Source of the DNA: an uncultured Alphaproteobacteria bacterium
Lineage (GTDB): Bacteria; Pseudomonadota; Alphaproteobacteria; RF32; CAG-239
Direction: 5' to 3'
DNA: 18,715 nt
Assembly: GCA_900540425.1 (NCBI GenBank)
Contig: UQFU01000026.1
Location: 1 to 18,715 of the forward strand
The notes under the pieces are model-generated. The model saw only the letters and a list, made by a program, of their open reading frames with translations, searched no databases and was not told the DNA's origin. The translations under genes and the position numbers were made by a program. Positions 6,652-14,388 of this stretch are shown piece by piece (position 1 is the first letter of the stretch; each line of letters begins with the position of its first letter).

Positions 6652-7665
6652 TCATTTTTTGACGGCTTTTTGAATAAAAGCAGTCTGCCTCATAAATTGC
6701 TTAATCGGAACTGCCGGATACCCCATCATAACCTCTCCCGGCCCGATATCGCTCATCACCCCCGACTGTGCGGCAATTTGCGTACCGCTACCGATATTAA
6801 CATGGTCGGCCAAACCAACCTGTCCGCCCAAAACCACATAATCGCCCAAACGGGTACTACCGGCAATCCCGACCTGAGAAACCAAAATGCACCCCCGCCC
6901 CAAAACGACGTTATGGGCAACCTGAACCAAGTTGTCAATCCGGCAGCCGTCTCCGATTACCGTATCATCAAGCGCCCCCCGATCAACACAGGCATTAGCG
7001 CCGACTTCAACGTCATTGCCGATAATCACCCGGCCCAGTTGGGGAATTCGTTTATGCTGCCCGTTGACGATCATAAAGCCAAAACCGTCCTGACCGATAC
7101 GCGCACCGCTGAAAATATAACAGTCATTTCCCATCAGGCAGTAAGAAAGATGCGCCCCAACGCCAATCCGGCAATTATTGCCGATTTCACAATTTTCATC
7201 AATAACGGCATTTGCCTCAATCCGACAGTTATTGCCGATTTTAACCCCGGCGGCTATAACTGCGTTCTCCCCGATAAAACACCCGGAACCAATTACGGCA
7301 TCGGGACTGATGCGGGCAGAAGCGGCAATTCCCGGCTGAGGAACCGCCAAAGAATAAAGAGCTTCATTCAGTTTCAAAGATGCGAGCTTGGGATCTTTAC
7401 AAATCAAAATAATCACGCCCGGAGCAATAAACTCTTTAAGCTCAGCCGTCGTCATACAGGCTTTAGCCTTAATTTCCGCAGCCTTGGACTTGGCCTTCTT
7501 ATCAAAGAAAAAACACAAATCCTCAGAACCGGCTTTGTCCATTGAAGCCAAATCAACGATTCTTTCCTGCGCTTTAGAACCGTCAAGAAGCTCGGCATCG
7601 CAAATTTCTGCAATTCGGCCCAAAGTAAAAGGCCCGTTATTCTTGTAAAATCTTGTATCAACCAT
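6652..7665 (-). CDS. lpxD: UDP-3-O-acylglucosamine N-acyltransferase LpxD
   Basis: LpxD transfers a 3-hydroxyacyl chain from ACP to the amino group of UDP-3-O-acylglucosamine, the third step of lipid A synthesis, in the cytoplasm. The 337-residue protein has the N-terminal uridine-binding domain (about residues 1-105). A long left-handed beta helix of hexapeptide repeats follows (about 112-310, for example 'IGNNCRI' at 143 and 161). The catalytic His is His251 in '[10 protein letters not shown]', equivalent to His239 of E. coli. The C-terminal helix carries '[13 protein letters not shown]'. The ATG has GGGA about ten bases upstream. The 239-bp gap to bamA upstream is filled by palindromic repeats, so expression must rely on transcription through those structures or on a local promoter I could not identify. 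Confidence 0.97.
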   Translation of the reverse strand: MVDTRFYKNNGPFTLGRIAEICDAELLDGSKAQERIVDLASMDKAGSEDLCFFFDKKAKSKAAEIKAKACMTTAELKEFIAPGVIILICKDPKLASLKLNEALYSLAVPQPGIAASARISPDAVIGSGCFIGENAVIAAGVKIGNNCRIEANAVIDENCEIGNNCRIGVGAHLSYCLMGNDCYIFSGARIGQDGFGFMIVNGQHKRIPQLGRVIIGNDVEVGANACVDRGALDDTVIGDGCRIDNLVQVAHNVVLGRGCILVSQVGIAGSTRLGDYVVLGGQVGLADHVNIGSGTQIAAQSGVMSDIGPGEVMMGYPAVPIKQFMRQTAFIQKAVKK

Positions 7666-7690
7666 TTGTCTTTATTCCCTGTATAAATTC

Positions 7691-7778
7691 CTGCAAGAAA
7701 ATCCTAGCGTATATAGAAATACGTGGATTTTCTGAGACCGCAGAAAAGAGCTCTAATGACCCCCAATACGAGTTTTTA
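7691..7778. repeat. Partial, diverged copy of the palindromic element, abutting the full copy
   Basis: This stretch aligns with the inner and right part of the full element (7821-7907): both run hairpin, GAGACC, then CTCTAAT (7751-7757; 7880-7886), then 21 bases ending in TTTTA. Its hairpin pairs 7696-7704 with 7725-7733 (AGAAAATCC/GGATTTTCT), 7708-7712 with 7719-7723 (CGTAT/ATACG) and 7691-7694 with 7740-7743. The left outer arm is not recognisable; the lpxD start lies just beyond. Several stem positions differ from the full copy with both partners changed. Confidence 0.75.
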
Positions 7779-7907
7779 TAAAAAGTTCGGAAAATGGATT
7801 TAGTAGAGCAGCTTTTAGGGCGAGAAAAACTTGAGCGTAGATAAGACCTACGTGAGTTTTTCGAGACCCGCTAAAACTGCTCTAATAAACCATCATACGA
7901 ACTTTTA
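7779..7907. repeat. 129-bp extended palindromic element (possible MITE- or RPE-like repeat)
   Basis: Nearly the whole element can fold back on itself. The outer 40 bases of the left end match the reverse complement of the right end at about 33 of 40 aligned columns, starting TAAAAAGTTCG on one arm and TAAAAGTTCG on the other. Further in, TAGAGCAG (7804-7811) pairs with CTGCTCTA (7877-7884), TTTTAG (7813-7818) with CTAAAA (7871-7876), GAAAAACT (7824-7831) with AGTTTTTC (7855-7862), and CGTAG (7836-7840) with CTACG (7848-7852) around a 7-base loop. No coding potential is evident. Its right edge is exactly the bamA stop codon, read on the minus strand. It belongs to the class of small non-coding palindromic repeats; whether it is dispersed in the genome cannot be seen here. 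Confidence 0.8.
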
Positions 7908-10166
7908 CAGACGGGTACCGAAATTCAAACGAAATACCTCTGTCTTGTCATATTTTTCTTTGACAACCGGGAAGGCAAAATCAACGTCAATCTGCCCCAT
8001 CGGCGACAGCCATTGGAAACCAAAACCGGTTGCAACACGCGGACTTGAAGAATACTCGACAATATGGCGGTCAATGCCATCCGGCTTGCCCAACATTCCC
8101 ACGTCAACAAAAGTGCGGCCGCGAACGCCGACTTCGTCAAGCCCAATCGGGAACATCAGCTCCGAACCGGTATAAACCATCCAGTTACCGCCCAAAGCGT
8201 CATCAGTATAACGGTCACGGGCACCAATACCGGCAAACTCAAAACCGCGCATATTGGAACCGCCCAGATAATACCGTTGTGACAAACGAACGTCTTTTCC
8301 GCCGTAACCGGCAATATATCCGGCATTGAGGAACATCTTCAAAGTATAATAATCAGCCATGGTATAATATTGATAAGCCTTGGTATCAAAACGCAGATAC
8401 TTTTCATCACCGCCCAACCCGGCAACATCATTGCCAAAGGAGAGATAATACCCCTCTTTGGGGTTGATGGCGCTGTCGCGCTTATCATAAACTAACGTCT
8501 GCCCGACGGAAGAACCTGTTGATTTTCCGGCCTCCTTTTTAATATAGATGGAAGAATCATCATCAACGTTGGCAATTTTGTCTTCACGCAGGGTATAACG
8601 GAATTGCTGAGACAAGTCATCGGTGTAGTTCCAACCAAAACGCAGCCGTCCGCCGGTCGTTTCGCTGTCATAAGACCCCTCATCCTGATAATCTTCCTCG
8701 GTACGGAACAAATCAACGCCGGCACTCAAACGCCGTCCCAGGAAATAAGGCTCCGTAAAGCTGATATCATACTCCTTGGTTCGTTGAGAAACGGCCAGGT
8801 CTACCCCCAACTGCTGCCCTTTTCCCTGGAAGTTGTTCTCAACCACGCCGGTTCGGATTAAAGCGCCGTTAACCGTCGAATAGCCGACACCGACATTAAA
8901 ATATCCGGTTGATTTTTCATCAACTTTTACGTTAATGTCAGCTTTGTTATTGTCTTTGGGAACGGTCTGGATATCAACCTTGCTGAAATAATCCAGATTT
9001 TCCACATTACGGCGCGAAGCCCGAATCTTGGCGGCATTAAAGGCATCGCCTTCATCAATACGGAATTCGCGGCGGATAACTTTATCTTCCGTCCGGGTGT
9101 TGCCGGTAATGTTAATCTTGTCAACAAAAATCCGGTCCCCCTCCATAATGTTGAAAATAACGTCAATATCGCCGGTCTGGGTATTTTTAATCAGCTCCGG
9201 CTCAACTTCAATAAAGGCAAACCCCTTCTTGCCCAGCTCGTCAGTCAGGGCATTGACGGACTTTTCAACCTCATCGGCATTATACCAGTCGCCGCTCTCA
9301 AAAGTAACTTCGTCAAACATCGGCTTAACGTCAATCTCCGACAATTTTGAAACCACGTCGATCTTACGAACCTTATAGCGGCGCCCCTCATCAAGAATAT
9401 AGTTCAAAACAAACGACTTCTTGTCGGGACTGAGCTCACCGACGGCAGAAACCACGCGGAAATCGGCATAACCGTGCCTCAAATAGAAACGGCGCAGCAA
9501 TTCTTTGTCATAATTGGTCTTTTCGGCATCATAAGTTTCTTTGGAAGAAAAAATCCGGTACCAACGGCTTTCCTTGCTCATAATTTCTTCCTGCAAATCG
9601 TCATCCGAATAATGCTTATTGCCGATAAAATTAACTTTGCTGATTTTGGCTTCCGGCCCTTCGTCAATTTCATAAATCAAATCAACCCGGTTCTGATCGC
9701 GCTGGATAATCTTTGGTTCCACCACCGCAGCATACCGCCCGGCCCGCTTATAAACCTCCAAAATCCGCTGCACGTCTTCCTGAACCTTGGCCCGGGAATA
9801 AATTGAGCGGGGCCCGAGCTGAACCTCGGTCTCCAACATCTCGTCGCCGATTTTGTCATTGCCGTCAAAGGCCCGTTTGTTAACAATCGGATTCTCCACC
9901 ACTTTAATATTCAGGACATTGTCTCCCGCCACATTAAAGGACACGTCAGTAAACAAACCGGTTGCATAAAGCTGTTTTAAGGCCTCGTCCAGTTTCTCTT
10001 GCGAAACATTCTTGTTATTCTGAATGTCAATATAAGAAAGCACCGTTTCCTGCTCCACCCGCTGCAATCCGGAAATATTGATTCCCTTGACATAAATGTC
10101 GGCGGCGTTCACCGCAGTCGCAGACAGCAGAGAAAACGTTAGTCCCAAAACACCAATCTTTTTCAT
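7905..10166 (-). CDS. bamA: Outer-membrane protein assembly factor BamA
   Basis: BamA is the core of the Bam complex that folds and inserts beta-barrel proteins into the outer membrane. The ATG at 10166 is chosen because it begins a clear signal peptide, MKKIGVLGLTFSLLSATAVNA, cut before ADIYVKG, and AAGGA lies nine bases upstream. A TTG eight codons further upstream would put extra residues before the signal peptide. The mature protein has five POTRA domains (about residues 22-420), with typical GN(K/T) turns such as 'VNFIGNKHYS' and 'INITGNTRTE'. The 16-strand barrel follows, with the lid-loop motif as 'MRGFEFAGIG'. Length, 753 residues, is normal. The oddity is the C-terminus 'NFGTRL': BamA proteins normally end in an aromatic residue, and the stop codon coincides with the edge of the palindromic element. 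Confidence 0.97.
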   Translation of the reverse strand: MKKIGVLGLTFSLLSATAVNAADIYVKGINISGLQRVEQETVLSYIDIQNNKNVSQEKLDEALKQLYATGLFTDVSFNVAGDNVLNIKVVENPIVNKRAFDGNDKIGDEMLETEVQLGPRSIYSRAKVQEDVQRILEVYKRAGRYAAVVEPKIIQRDQNRVDLIYEIDEGPEAKISKVNFIGNKHYSDDDLQEEIMSKESRWYRIFSSKETYDAEKTNYDKELLRRFYLRHGYADFRVVSAVGELSPDKKSFVLNYILDEGRRYKVRKIDVVSKLSEIDVKPMFDEVTFESGDWYNADEVEKSVNALTDELGKKGFAFIEVEPELIKNTQTGDIDVIFNIMEGDRIFVDKINITGNTRTEDKVIRREFRIDEGDAFNAAKIRASRRNVENLDYFSKVDIQTVPKDNNKADINVKVDEKSTGYFNVGVGYSTVNGALIRTGVVENNFQGKGQQLGVDLAVSQRTKEYDISFTEPYFLGRRLSAGVDLFRTEEDYQDEGSYDSETTGGRLRFGWNYTDDLSQQFRYTLREDKIANVDDDSSIYIKKEAGKSTGSSVGQTLVYDKRDSAINPKEGYYLSFGNDVAGLGGDEKYLRFDTKAYQYYTMADYYTLKMFLNAGYIAGYGGKDVRLSQRYYLGGSNMRGFEFAGIGARDRYTDDALGGNWMVYTGSELMFPIGLDEVGVRGRTFVDVGMLGKPDGIDRHIVEYSSSPRVATGFGFQWLSPMGQIDVDFAFPVVKEKYDKTEVFRLNFGTRL

Positions 10167-10202
10167 CGGCAACATTCCTTTAAAATTCAACTTTTCTTAT
10201 TC

Positions 10203-11342
10203 TTAATCTTTTACAAACAATCTGTCAAACAAATGAGTCAAATCATTCCACGTTGCAAAAACCAGCAGAGCCAAAATCAGCGCCAATCCCAGCCGGAACA
10301 TGTATTCCTTGACTTTTTCGTTCATTTCTCTTCTGGTGATAATTTCAATCAGGCAAATCACCACTTGCCCGCCGTCCAAAACCGGAATGGGAAACAGGTT
10401 GATCAACCCGAGATTAATCGACAGCAGCGCCATGAAAACCAAAAAACTCATCAGGCTGTGCTGTTTGGAGATGTCTCCGGTCATCTCCGCAATACGGATA
10501 ACGCCGCCAACATCATCGGCATTCCGCCGCCCGGTCAGCATCTGTCCGACGCCGCGCAGCGTCGATTCGGTTACGGTCCAAGCCTCATCCGAAGCATTTT
10601 TCAAAGCCTGCCACAAAGACAGGTCTTCCTTCTGAACTTCGACCACATTCACCGAACGTACCCCCAGCATGGCTTTTTTGACTTTTTTGCCGTCCGCGCC
10701 GTCAATTTCAATCTCCTTCAAAGTCAAGTTCAAAGGCAAAACCTTGCCGTCGCGCTCAATCTCCAGCTTAGCCTTTCCGTCGGTAATCAAATCGACTTCG
10801 CGCTGCAAATCGGTAAAACTTTCAACATCTTTGCCATTAATCTTCAAAACCCGGTCATTGACTTTCATGCCGGCCTGCTCGGCAGCACCGCCGGCCACAA
10901 CCTCTCCGATAACCGGCGGAAAGGTCATCTTGCCCATAAAATAAAAAATGCCGGTAAAAATCAAAATCGCAAAGACATAGTTGGCTGCCGGTCCGGCAAC
11001 GGCAATAGCCAGCTTCTTTGAAGGCGGCTGAAAGGTAAAAGACTGTTTTTTCTCGGCTTCGGAAAGCTCTTTGGCCTCTTCTCCTGCCGTTGCGCTGCTG
11101 GCATCGGCATCTCCGAGCATTTTTACAAAACCGCCGAGCGGAATCATCGCAATTTTCCACCTGGTTCCGTGCTTGTCGTTAAAGCCCCAGATTTCGCGGC
11201 CGAAACCGATTGAAAACTCTTCAACCTTAACCCCGCACAAACGGGCAATGGCAAAATGCCCCAGCTCATGCACAAAAACCAAAATCCCCAATAAGACCAG
11301 AAACGGTACCAAATAATAAAAAATATTAATCAGCCAATCCAT
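10203..11342 (-). CDS. rseP: Site-2 intramembrane zinc metalloprotease RseP
   Basis: RseP cleaves transmembrane segments within the inner membrane, classically anti-sigma factors after a first periplasmic cut, and also clears signal peptide remnants. The first membrane helix carries HELGH (His25, Glu26, His29) and the later helix carries 'NLFPIPVLDGG' with the third metal ligand Asp323. One PDZ domain lies between them (about residues 142-205); E. coli RseP has two, while the one-PDZ form is common in alphaproteobacteria. About four membrane helices are visible and the length is 379 residues. The ribosome-binding site AAGGA overlaps the cdsA stop codon, 13 bases before the start, so translation is probably coupled. 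In most relatives dxr separates cdsA from rseP; it does not here. bamA follows after 36 bases. Confidence 0.96.
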   Translation of the reverse strand: MDWLINIFYYLVPFLVLLGILVFVHELGHFAIARLCGVKVEEFSIGFGREIWGFNDKHGTRWKIAMIPLGGFVKMLGDADASSATAGEEAKELSEAEKKQSFTFQPPSKKLAIAVAGPAANYVFAILIFTGIFYFMGKMTFPPVIGEVVAGGAAEQAGMKVNDRVLKINGKDVESFTDLQREVDLITDGKAKLEIERDGKVLPLNLTLKEIEIDGADGKKVKKAMLGVRSVNVVEVQKEDLSLWQALKNASDEAWTVTESTLRGVGQMLTGRRNADDVGGVIRIAEMTGDISKQHSLMSFLVFMALLSINLGLINLFPIPVLDGGQVVICLIEIITRREMNEKVKEYMFRLGLALILALLVFATWNDLTHLFDRLFVKD

Positions 11343-11355
11343 TTTCGCTTAATCC

Positions 11356-12135
11356 TTACAGCAAAATTATCATAATATACATAACCGGAGCCGCCAGAAG
11401 CAAGCCGTCAATCCGGTCAAAAACACCGCCATGCCCCGGAATCAGATTGCTGGAATCTTTCAATCCCAAACGCCGTTTGATTGCCGATTCGCACAAATCG
11501 CCGATCTGCGCGACAAACGCCAGCCCCATGGCCCCCGCCGTCCAAGCAATCAACGCCACACTTTGCAAGCCGAGACAATAACAAAAAAACCCGCAAACCA
11601 CACCGGCCAGCACAACGCCGCCAATCAATCCCGACCAAGTCTTGTTCGGACTGATTTTCGGCGCCAGTTTTGGCCCTTTAAGGGTTGTCCCGAAGACATA
11701 TCCGCCGACATCGACACTCCAAACCGCCAAAATCAGCCACATGATGCCGACCCAGTCCGTCACCTGATAAATCCACGCGATTGAACCCAGCCCCAGGGCA
11801 ATATACGGAACCCCAAGCGCCAGCAGCACCGGGTGTGCTTCCTTTCTAGCCTTATAGGCTGCCAAAATGCCTGCAAAAAGAATTATAATCAGCCACAACA
11901 GAGAAAGCGGAAACAATACCGAAATCACCATACAAACCGTATAAATTGTTGCATACAGAGCCGGATTGGCGCTCTTAATCATTGAACTCCACTCCCAACA
12001 CAACATTGCCCCCGTCAGCAACAATAACAAAAACAAGTACGGATTACCAAAATACACAGCCCCGACCACCAGCGGCACCATTACCAGCGAAGAAATTATC
12101 CGCAATCCTAACGAGCTGATTTTACGCTTTTCCAT
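11356..12135 (-). CDS. cdsA: Phosphatidate cytidylyltransferase CdsA
   Basis: CdsA makes CDP-diacylglycerol from phosphatidic acid and CTP in the inner membrane, the branch-point precursor of all phospholipids. The 259-residue protein has about seven or eight membrane helices. It carries the family signatures 'SVDVGGYVFG', 'GPKLAPKISPNKTWSG' and, near the C-terminus, 'GDLCESAIKRRLGLKD' and 'PGHGGVFDRIDG' with the conserved acidic residues. The frame stays open further upstream, to 12411, but that extension lies inside uppS and reads as non-family sequence. I therefore start at the ATG at 12135, which is preceded by GAGAAGG. It overlaps the end of uppS by 14 bases, implying coupled translation. 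Together with PlsY on the other strand it covers two steps of phospholipid synthesis. Confidence 0.96.
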   Translation of the reverse strand: MEKRKISSLGLRIISSLVMVPLVVGAVYFGNPYLFLLLLLTGAMLCWEWSSMIKSANPALYATIYTVCMVISVLFPLSLLWLIIILFAGILAAYKARKEAHPVLLALGVPYIALGLGSIAWIYQVTDWVGIMWLILAVWSVDVGGYVFGTTLKGPKLAPKISPNKTWSGLIGGVVLAGVVCGFFCYCLGLQSVALIAWTAGAMGLAFVAQIGDLCESAIKRRLGLKDSSNLIPGHGGVFDRIDGLLLAAPVMYIMIILL

Positions 12136-12835
12136 ACCTTCTCTCCCGTGTTTGAAAGTTCTTAACAATTTTCTCGAGTTCTTCGCGGTCAAAATCCGGC
12201 CACAAAACATCGGAAAAATAAAATTCCGCATACGCCAACTGCCACAGCAGATAGTTGCTGACCCGCTGCTCCCCGCTGGTGCGCACCACCAAATCCGGAT
12301 CCGGAATCCCTTTGGTGTACAACATGTCTGAAAACATTTTCTCGTCAATTTCCTCGGGAGAAATGTCGCCGCGTTTGGACAAAGCGGCAATTTTGCGCAC
12401 CGCACCGACAATCTCCTGCCGGGAACCGTAACTCAGCGCAATGCACAAAGTCATTTTGTCGTTATTCTGGGTTTCCGCCTCCAAACGATACATTGCCTCG
12501 GATATATCGGCAGGCAACATATCCCGTTCGCCGATAAAAATAATGCGCACGCCGTTTTTCTGAAGTTCGGACAGTTCGCTCTTCAGATATTGGCGCAACA
12601 GCCCCATCAAAGCGTCCACCTCTTCGGCGCTACGCTGCCAGTTCTCTGTCGAAAAAGCATACAGTGTCAGATACTTTATTCCCATTTCTCCGGCAGCCCG
12701 GGCAATCTCCTGCACCCGTTCGGCTCCCTTCTTGTGCCCCAAAGACCGCGGCAAACCGCGTTTGGCGGCCCAGCGGCCGTTTCCGTCCATAATAATGGCC
12801 ATATGCTGCAGTATTTGCGTCTCTTTTTTACTCAA
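12122..12835 (-). CDS. uppS: Undecaprenyl diphosphate synthase UppS
   Basis: UppS is a cis-prenyltransferase that extends farnesyl diphosphate with eight isopentenyl units to undecaprenyl diphosphate, the lipid carrier for peptidoglycan and O-antigen. The 237 residues show 'MAIIMDGNGRWA' with catalytic Asp17, 'SLGHKKGAE', 'LTLYAFSTENW' and the C-terminal 'RTSGEQRVSNYLLWQ' that binds the diphosphates. The start is a TTG, not an ATG. GAGGA lies five bases upstream of it, while the first in-frame ATG (12802) has no ribosome-binding site and would remove residues that family members normally have. It lies 81 bases after frr and overlaps cdsA by 14 bases. Confidence 0.95.
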   Translation of the reverse strand: MSKKETQILQHMAIIMDGNGRWAAKRGLPRSLGHKKGAERVQEIARAAGEMGIKYLTLYAFSTENWQRSAEEVDALMGLLRQYLKSELSELQKNGVRIIFIGERDMLPADISEAMYRLEAETQNNDKMTLCIALSYGSRQEIVGAVRKIAALSKRGDISPEEIDEKMFSDMLYTKGIPDPDLVVRTSGEQRVSNYLLWQLAYAEFYFSDVLWPDFDREELEKIVKNFQTRERRYGKA

Positions 12836-12864
12836 AACAGTCCTCGTTTATTTTAACTCGCCTC

Positions 12865-12902
12865 AAAAAAATATCCTGCCGTCTCCCCGCCCGGATAACG
12901 GC
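12865..12902 (-). other. Possible attenuator-like structure in the frr-uppS gap
   Basis: In the 81-base gap, read on the minus strand, the order is GCCGT, TATCC, ten G-rich bases, ACGGC, one base, GGATA, then seven U. GCCGT/ACGGC (12898-12902 with 12878-12882) and TATCC/GGATA (12893-12897 with 12872-12876) are interleaved and so probably alternatives. The second, next to the U run, could act as a weak terminator. Stems are only 5 bp, so chance is a real possibility. Confidence 0.25.
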
Positions 12903-12916
12903 AAAAAGATTTCCGG

Positions 12917-13480
12917 CTATACCTGCAAAATGTCCTTTTCTTTAGTCGCCTGCTGCTCGTCAATCTTCTTAATTGCCTCGTCGGTCAGCTTTTGCACTTC
13001 GTTTTCAAATCTTTTTTCATCGTCTTCGGAAACGGCGTTGTCTTTTTTCAGCTTCTTAATCCCGTCCAGCGCATCGCGGCGGATGTTGCGAACGGCCACC
13101 TTGGCGGCTTCGGTATATTTCCCCGCAACCTTAACCAGCTCTTTGCGGCGTTCTTCGCTGAGCGGCGGGATCGGAATGCGGATAAGCTGCCCGTCCGATG
13201 CCGGATTCAAGCCCAAATCAGATTCGCGGATTGCCTTCTCAACCGCCTTGGCCATACTGCGATCCCAGACGCTGACCGACAATGTCCGCGCATCGGGAAC
13301 GCTGATGGTTCCGACCTGCGAAAGCGGCGTCATGCTGCCATAAGCCTCAACCATAATCCCGTCCAACAGGCTGGCATGCGCCCGCCCGGCCCGCAACCCG
13401 GAAAAATCGGCTTTCAGCGTTTCCAGCGTTTTATCCATTCTCGTTTTGGCGTCACTCTTAATTGCATCAAAATCAGACAT
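12917..13480 (-). CDS. frr: Ribosome recycling factor
   Basis: With EF-G, the ribosome recycling factor splits the post-termination ribosome so it can be reused. The 187-residue protein matches the family length (about 185). It shows the conserved 'LRAGRAHASLLDGIMVEAYG' stretch (from residue 30), 'DRSMAKAVEKAIRESDLGLNPASDG' in the family's order, 'IRIPIPPLSEERRKELVK' and 'VRNIRRDA' in the long helical arm. The ATG overlaps the pyrH stop (TAATG, one shared base), with GAGGT seven bases upstream, so translation is coupled to pyrH. The pyrH-frr pair is one of the most conserved bacterial gene pairs. Confidence 0.98.
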   Translation of the reverse strand: MSDFDAIKSDAKTRMDKTLETLKADFSGLRAGRAHASLLDGIMVEAYGSMTPLSQVGTISVPDARTLSVSVWDRSMAKAVEKAIRESDLGLNPASDGQLIRIPIPPLSEERRKELVKVAGKYTEAAKVAVRNIRRDALDGIKKLKKDNAVSEDDEKRFENEVQKLTDEAIKKIDEQQATKEKDILQV

Positions 13481-14202
13481 TATTGTACCTCATGTTTAAT
13501 TATCGTAAAACTTCCTTCCCCGCACACCGCTTTCATCAGCGCGTCGGGAGCATTCTGGGCAAAAACCACTACCGGGATGTTATTTTCCCGCGCCAAAGCC
13601 ACCGCCGCCGTATCCATGACTTTTAACTGGCGGTTGATGACCTCGTCATAACCGATTGTTTCAAATTTCCGCGCCTTAGGATTCTTTTTCGGATCGGCGT
13701 CATAAACGCCGTCAACCTGGGTAGCCTTGAAAATGACTTCGCACTGCATTTCCGAAGCTCTCAGCGCTGCTGCCGTGTCGGTCGTAAAAAACGGATTGCC
13801 GGTTCCGGCCGCAAATATGATTATACGCCCCTTTTCAAGATGGCGCAAAGCCCGGCGGTACACATAATGCTCGCAGACATCGGGAATGTTCAGCCCCGAA
13901 AGCACCCGCACCTCGGCTCCGATTTCTTCCAAAGCATTTTGCAGATACAAAGCATTCATAACCGTCGCCATCATTCCGACCTGATCGGCCACCGTCCGGT
14001 TCATCCCTTCGGAGGCTTCTTTGGCGCCGCGGAAAATATTGCCGCCGCCCACCACCAGACAAACTTCCGTGCCGGCATCATAAACATCTTTAATCTGCCT
14101 GGCCAGCTTTTTAATGACTTCCGCCGACATTCCGAAGCTTTTGTCGCCCATCAGCCCTTCGCCGGAAAGTTTGAGCAGAATTCTTTTATATTGCGGTTTC
14201 AT
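13480..14202 (-). CDS. pyrH: UMP kinase PyrH
   Basis: PyrH phosphorylates UMP to UDP with ATP in pyrimidine nucleotide synthesis; it is a cytoplasmic hexamer of the amino acid kinase fold. The 240-residue protein has 'LLKLSGEGLMG' at the N-terminus, 'VVGGGNIFRG' (the UMP-binding glycine loop), 'TVADQVGMMATVMNAL', 'GTGNPFFTTDTAAALRA' and 'VDGVYDADPKKNP' near the nucleotide site. The ATG has a strong AAGGAGG ribosome-binding site but only three bases of spacing, shorter than usual. It is the first gene of the operon, divergent from plsY. rpsB and tsf, which precede pyrH in many bacteria, are not upstream here. Confidence 0.98.
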   Translation of the reverse strand: MKPQYKRILLKLSGEGLMGDKSFGMSAEVIKKLARQIKDVYDAGTEVCLVVGGGNIFRGAKEASEGMNRTVADQVGMMATVMNALYLQNALEEIGAEVRVLSGLNIPDVCEHYVYRRALRHLEKGRIIIFAAGTGNPFFTTDTAAALRASEMQCEVIFKATQVDGVYDADPKKNPKARKFETIGYDEVINRQLKVMDTAAVALARENNIPVVVFAQNAPDALMKAVCGEGSFTIIKHEVQ

Positions 14203-14230
14203 GTGCCTCCTTCAAACCATTTTTTCTACA

Positions 14231-14260
14231 TATTAACGGCTTTTAGCATTTTGTCATCAA
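14231..14260 (-). promoter_or_regulatory. Candidate promoter of the pyrH-fabZ operon
   Basis: On the minus strand TTGATG (14260-14255) and TTAATA (14236-14231) are 18 bases apart. A start near 14224 would give a leader of about 22 bases containing the AAGGAGG site of pyrH. The -35 box overlaps the candidate -35 box of plsY on the other strand. Confidence 0.45.
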
Positions 14261-14280
14261 GTTTCTTATACTTTTACTAT
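14251..14280 (+). promoter_or_regulatory. Candidate promoter of plsY-dprA-topA
   Basis: TTGTCA (14251-14256) and TACTAT (14275-14280) are 18 bases apart. A start near 14287 would give a leader of about 100 bases, beginning at a 10-bp palindrome CCGCCGGCGG (14288-14297). A TATACT at 14267-14272 is a competing -10 box without a good -35. Confidence 0.35.
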
Positions 14281-14388
14281 AAAAAAACCGCCGGCGGGCA
14301 AGTTATCTTCACCTGCAAAAATAAGGTTGAAAATATCCCCCTAAAGTTCTAAAAGATTAAAAACAGCTAAAATCATGAGGATAATGCC

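Noticed and set aside
6670..7545. 291-residue open frame on the plus strand
   Set aside because: It is the antisense shadow of lpxD; the Asn-rich periodic sequence reflects the hexapeptide repeats of LpxD.
7691..7907. CRISPR array or tRNA-like structure in the repeat region
   Set aside because: There are only two diverged copies, directly abutting without spacers, and no tRNA arms such as a GTTCRANNC T-loop in a cloverleaf context.
7779..7907. Insertion sequence with transposase
   Set aside because: No transposase frame exists in or next to the element, and clear target-site duplications were not found.
10167..10190. Upstream TTG start for BamA
   Set aside because: It would place eight residues ahead of a canonical signal peptide; the ATG at 10166 has AAGGA at suitable spacing.
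12136..12411. N-terminal extension of CdsA by 92 residues
   Set aside because: The extension lies within uppS in another frame and has no family resemblance; the ATG at 12135 has a ribosome-binding site and begins the normal protein.
12872..12902. H-type pseudoknot in the frr-uppS gap
   Set aside because: The connecting loops would be zero and one base, too short to cross the stems, so the two stems are better treated as alternatives.
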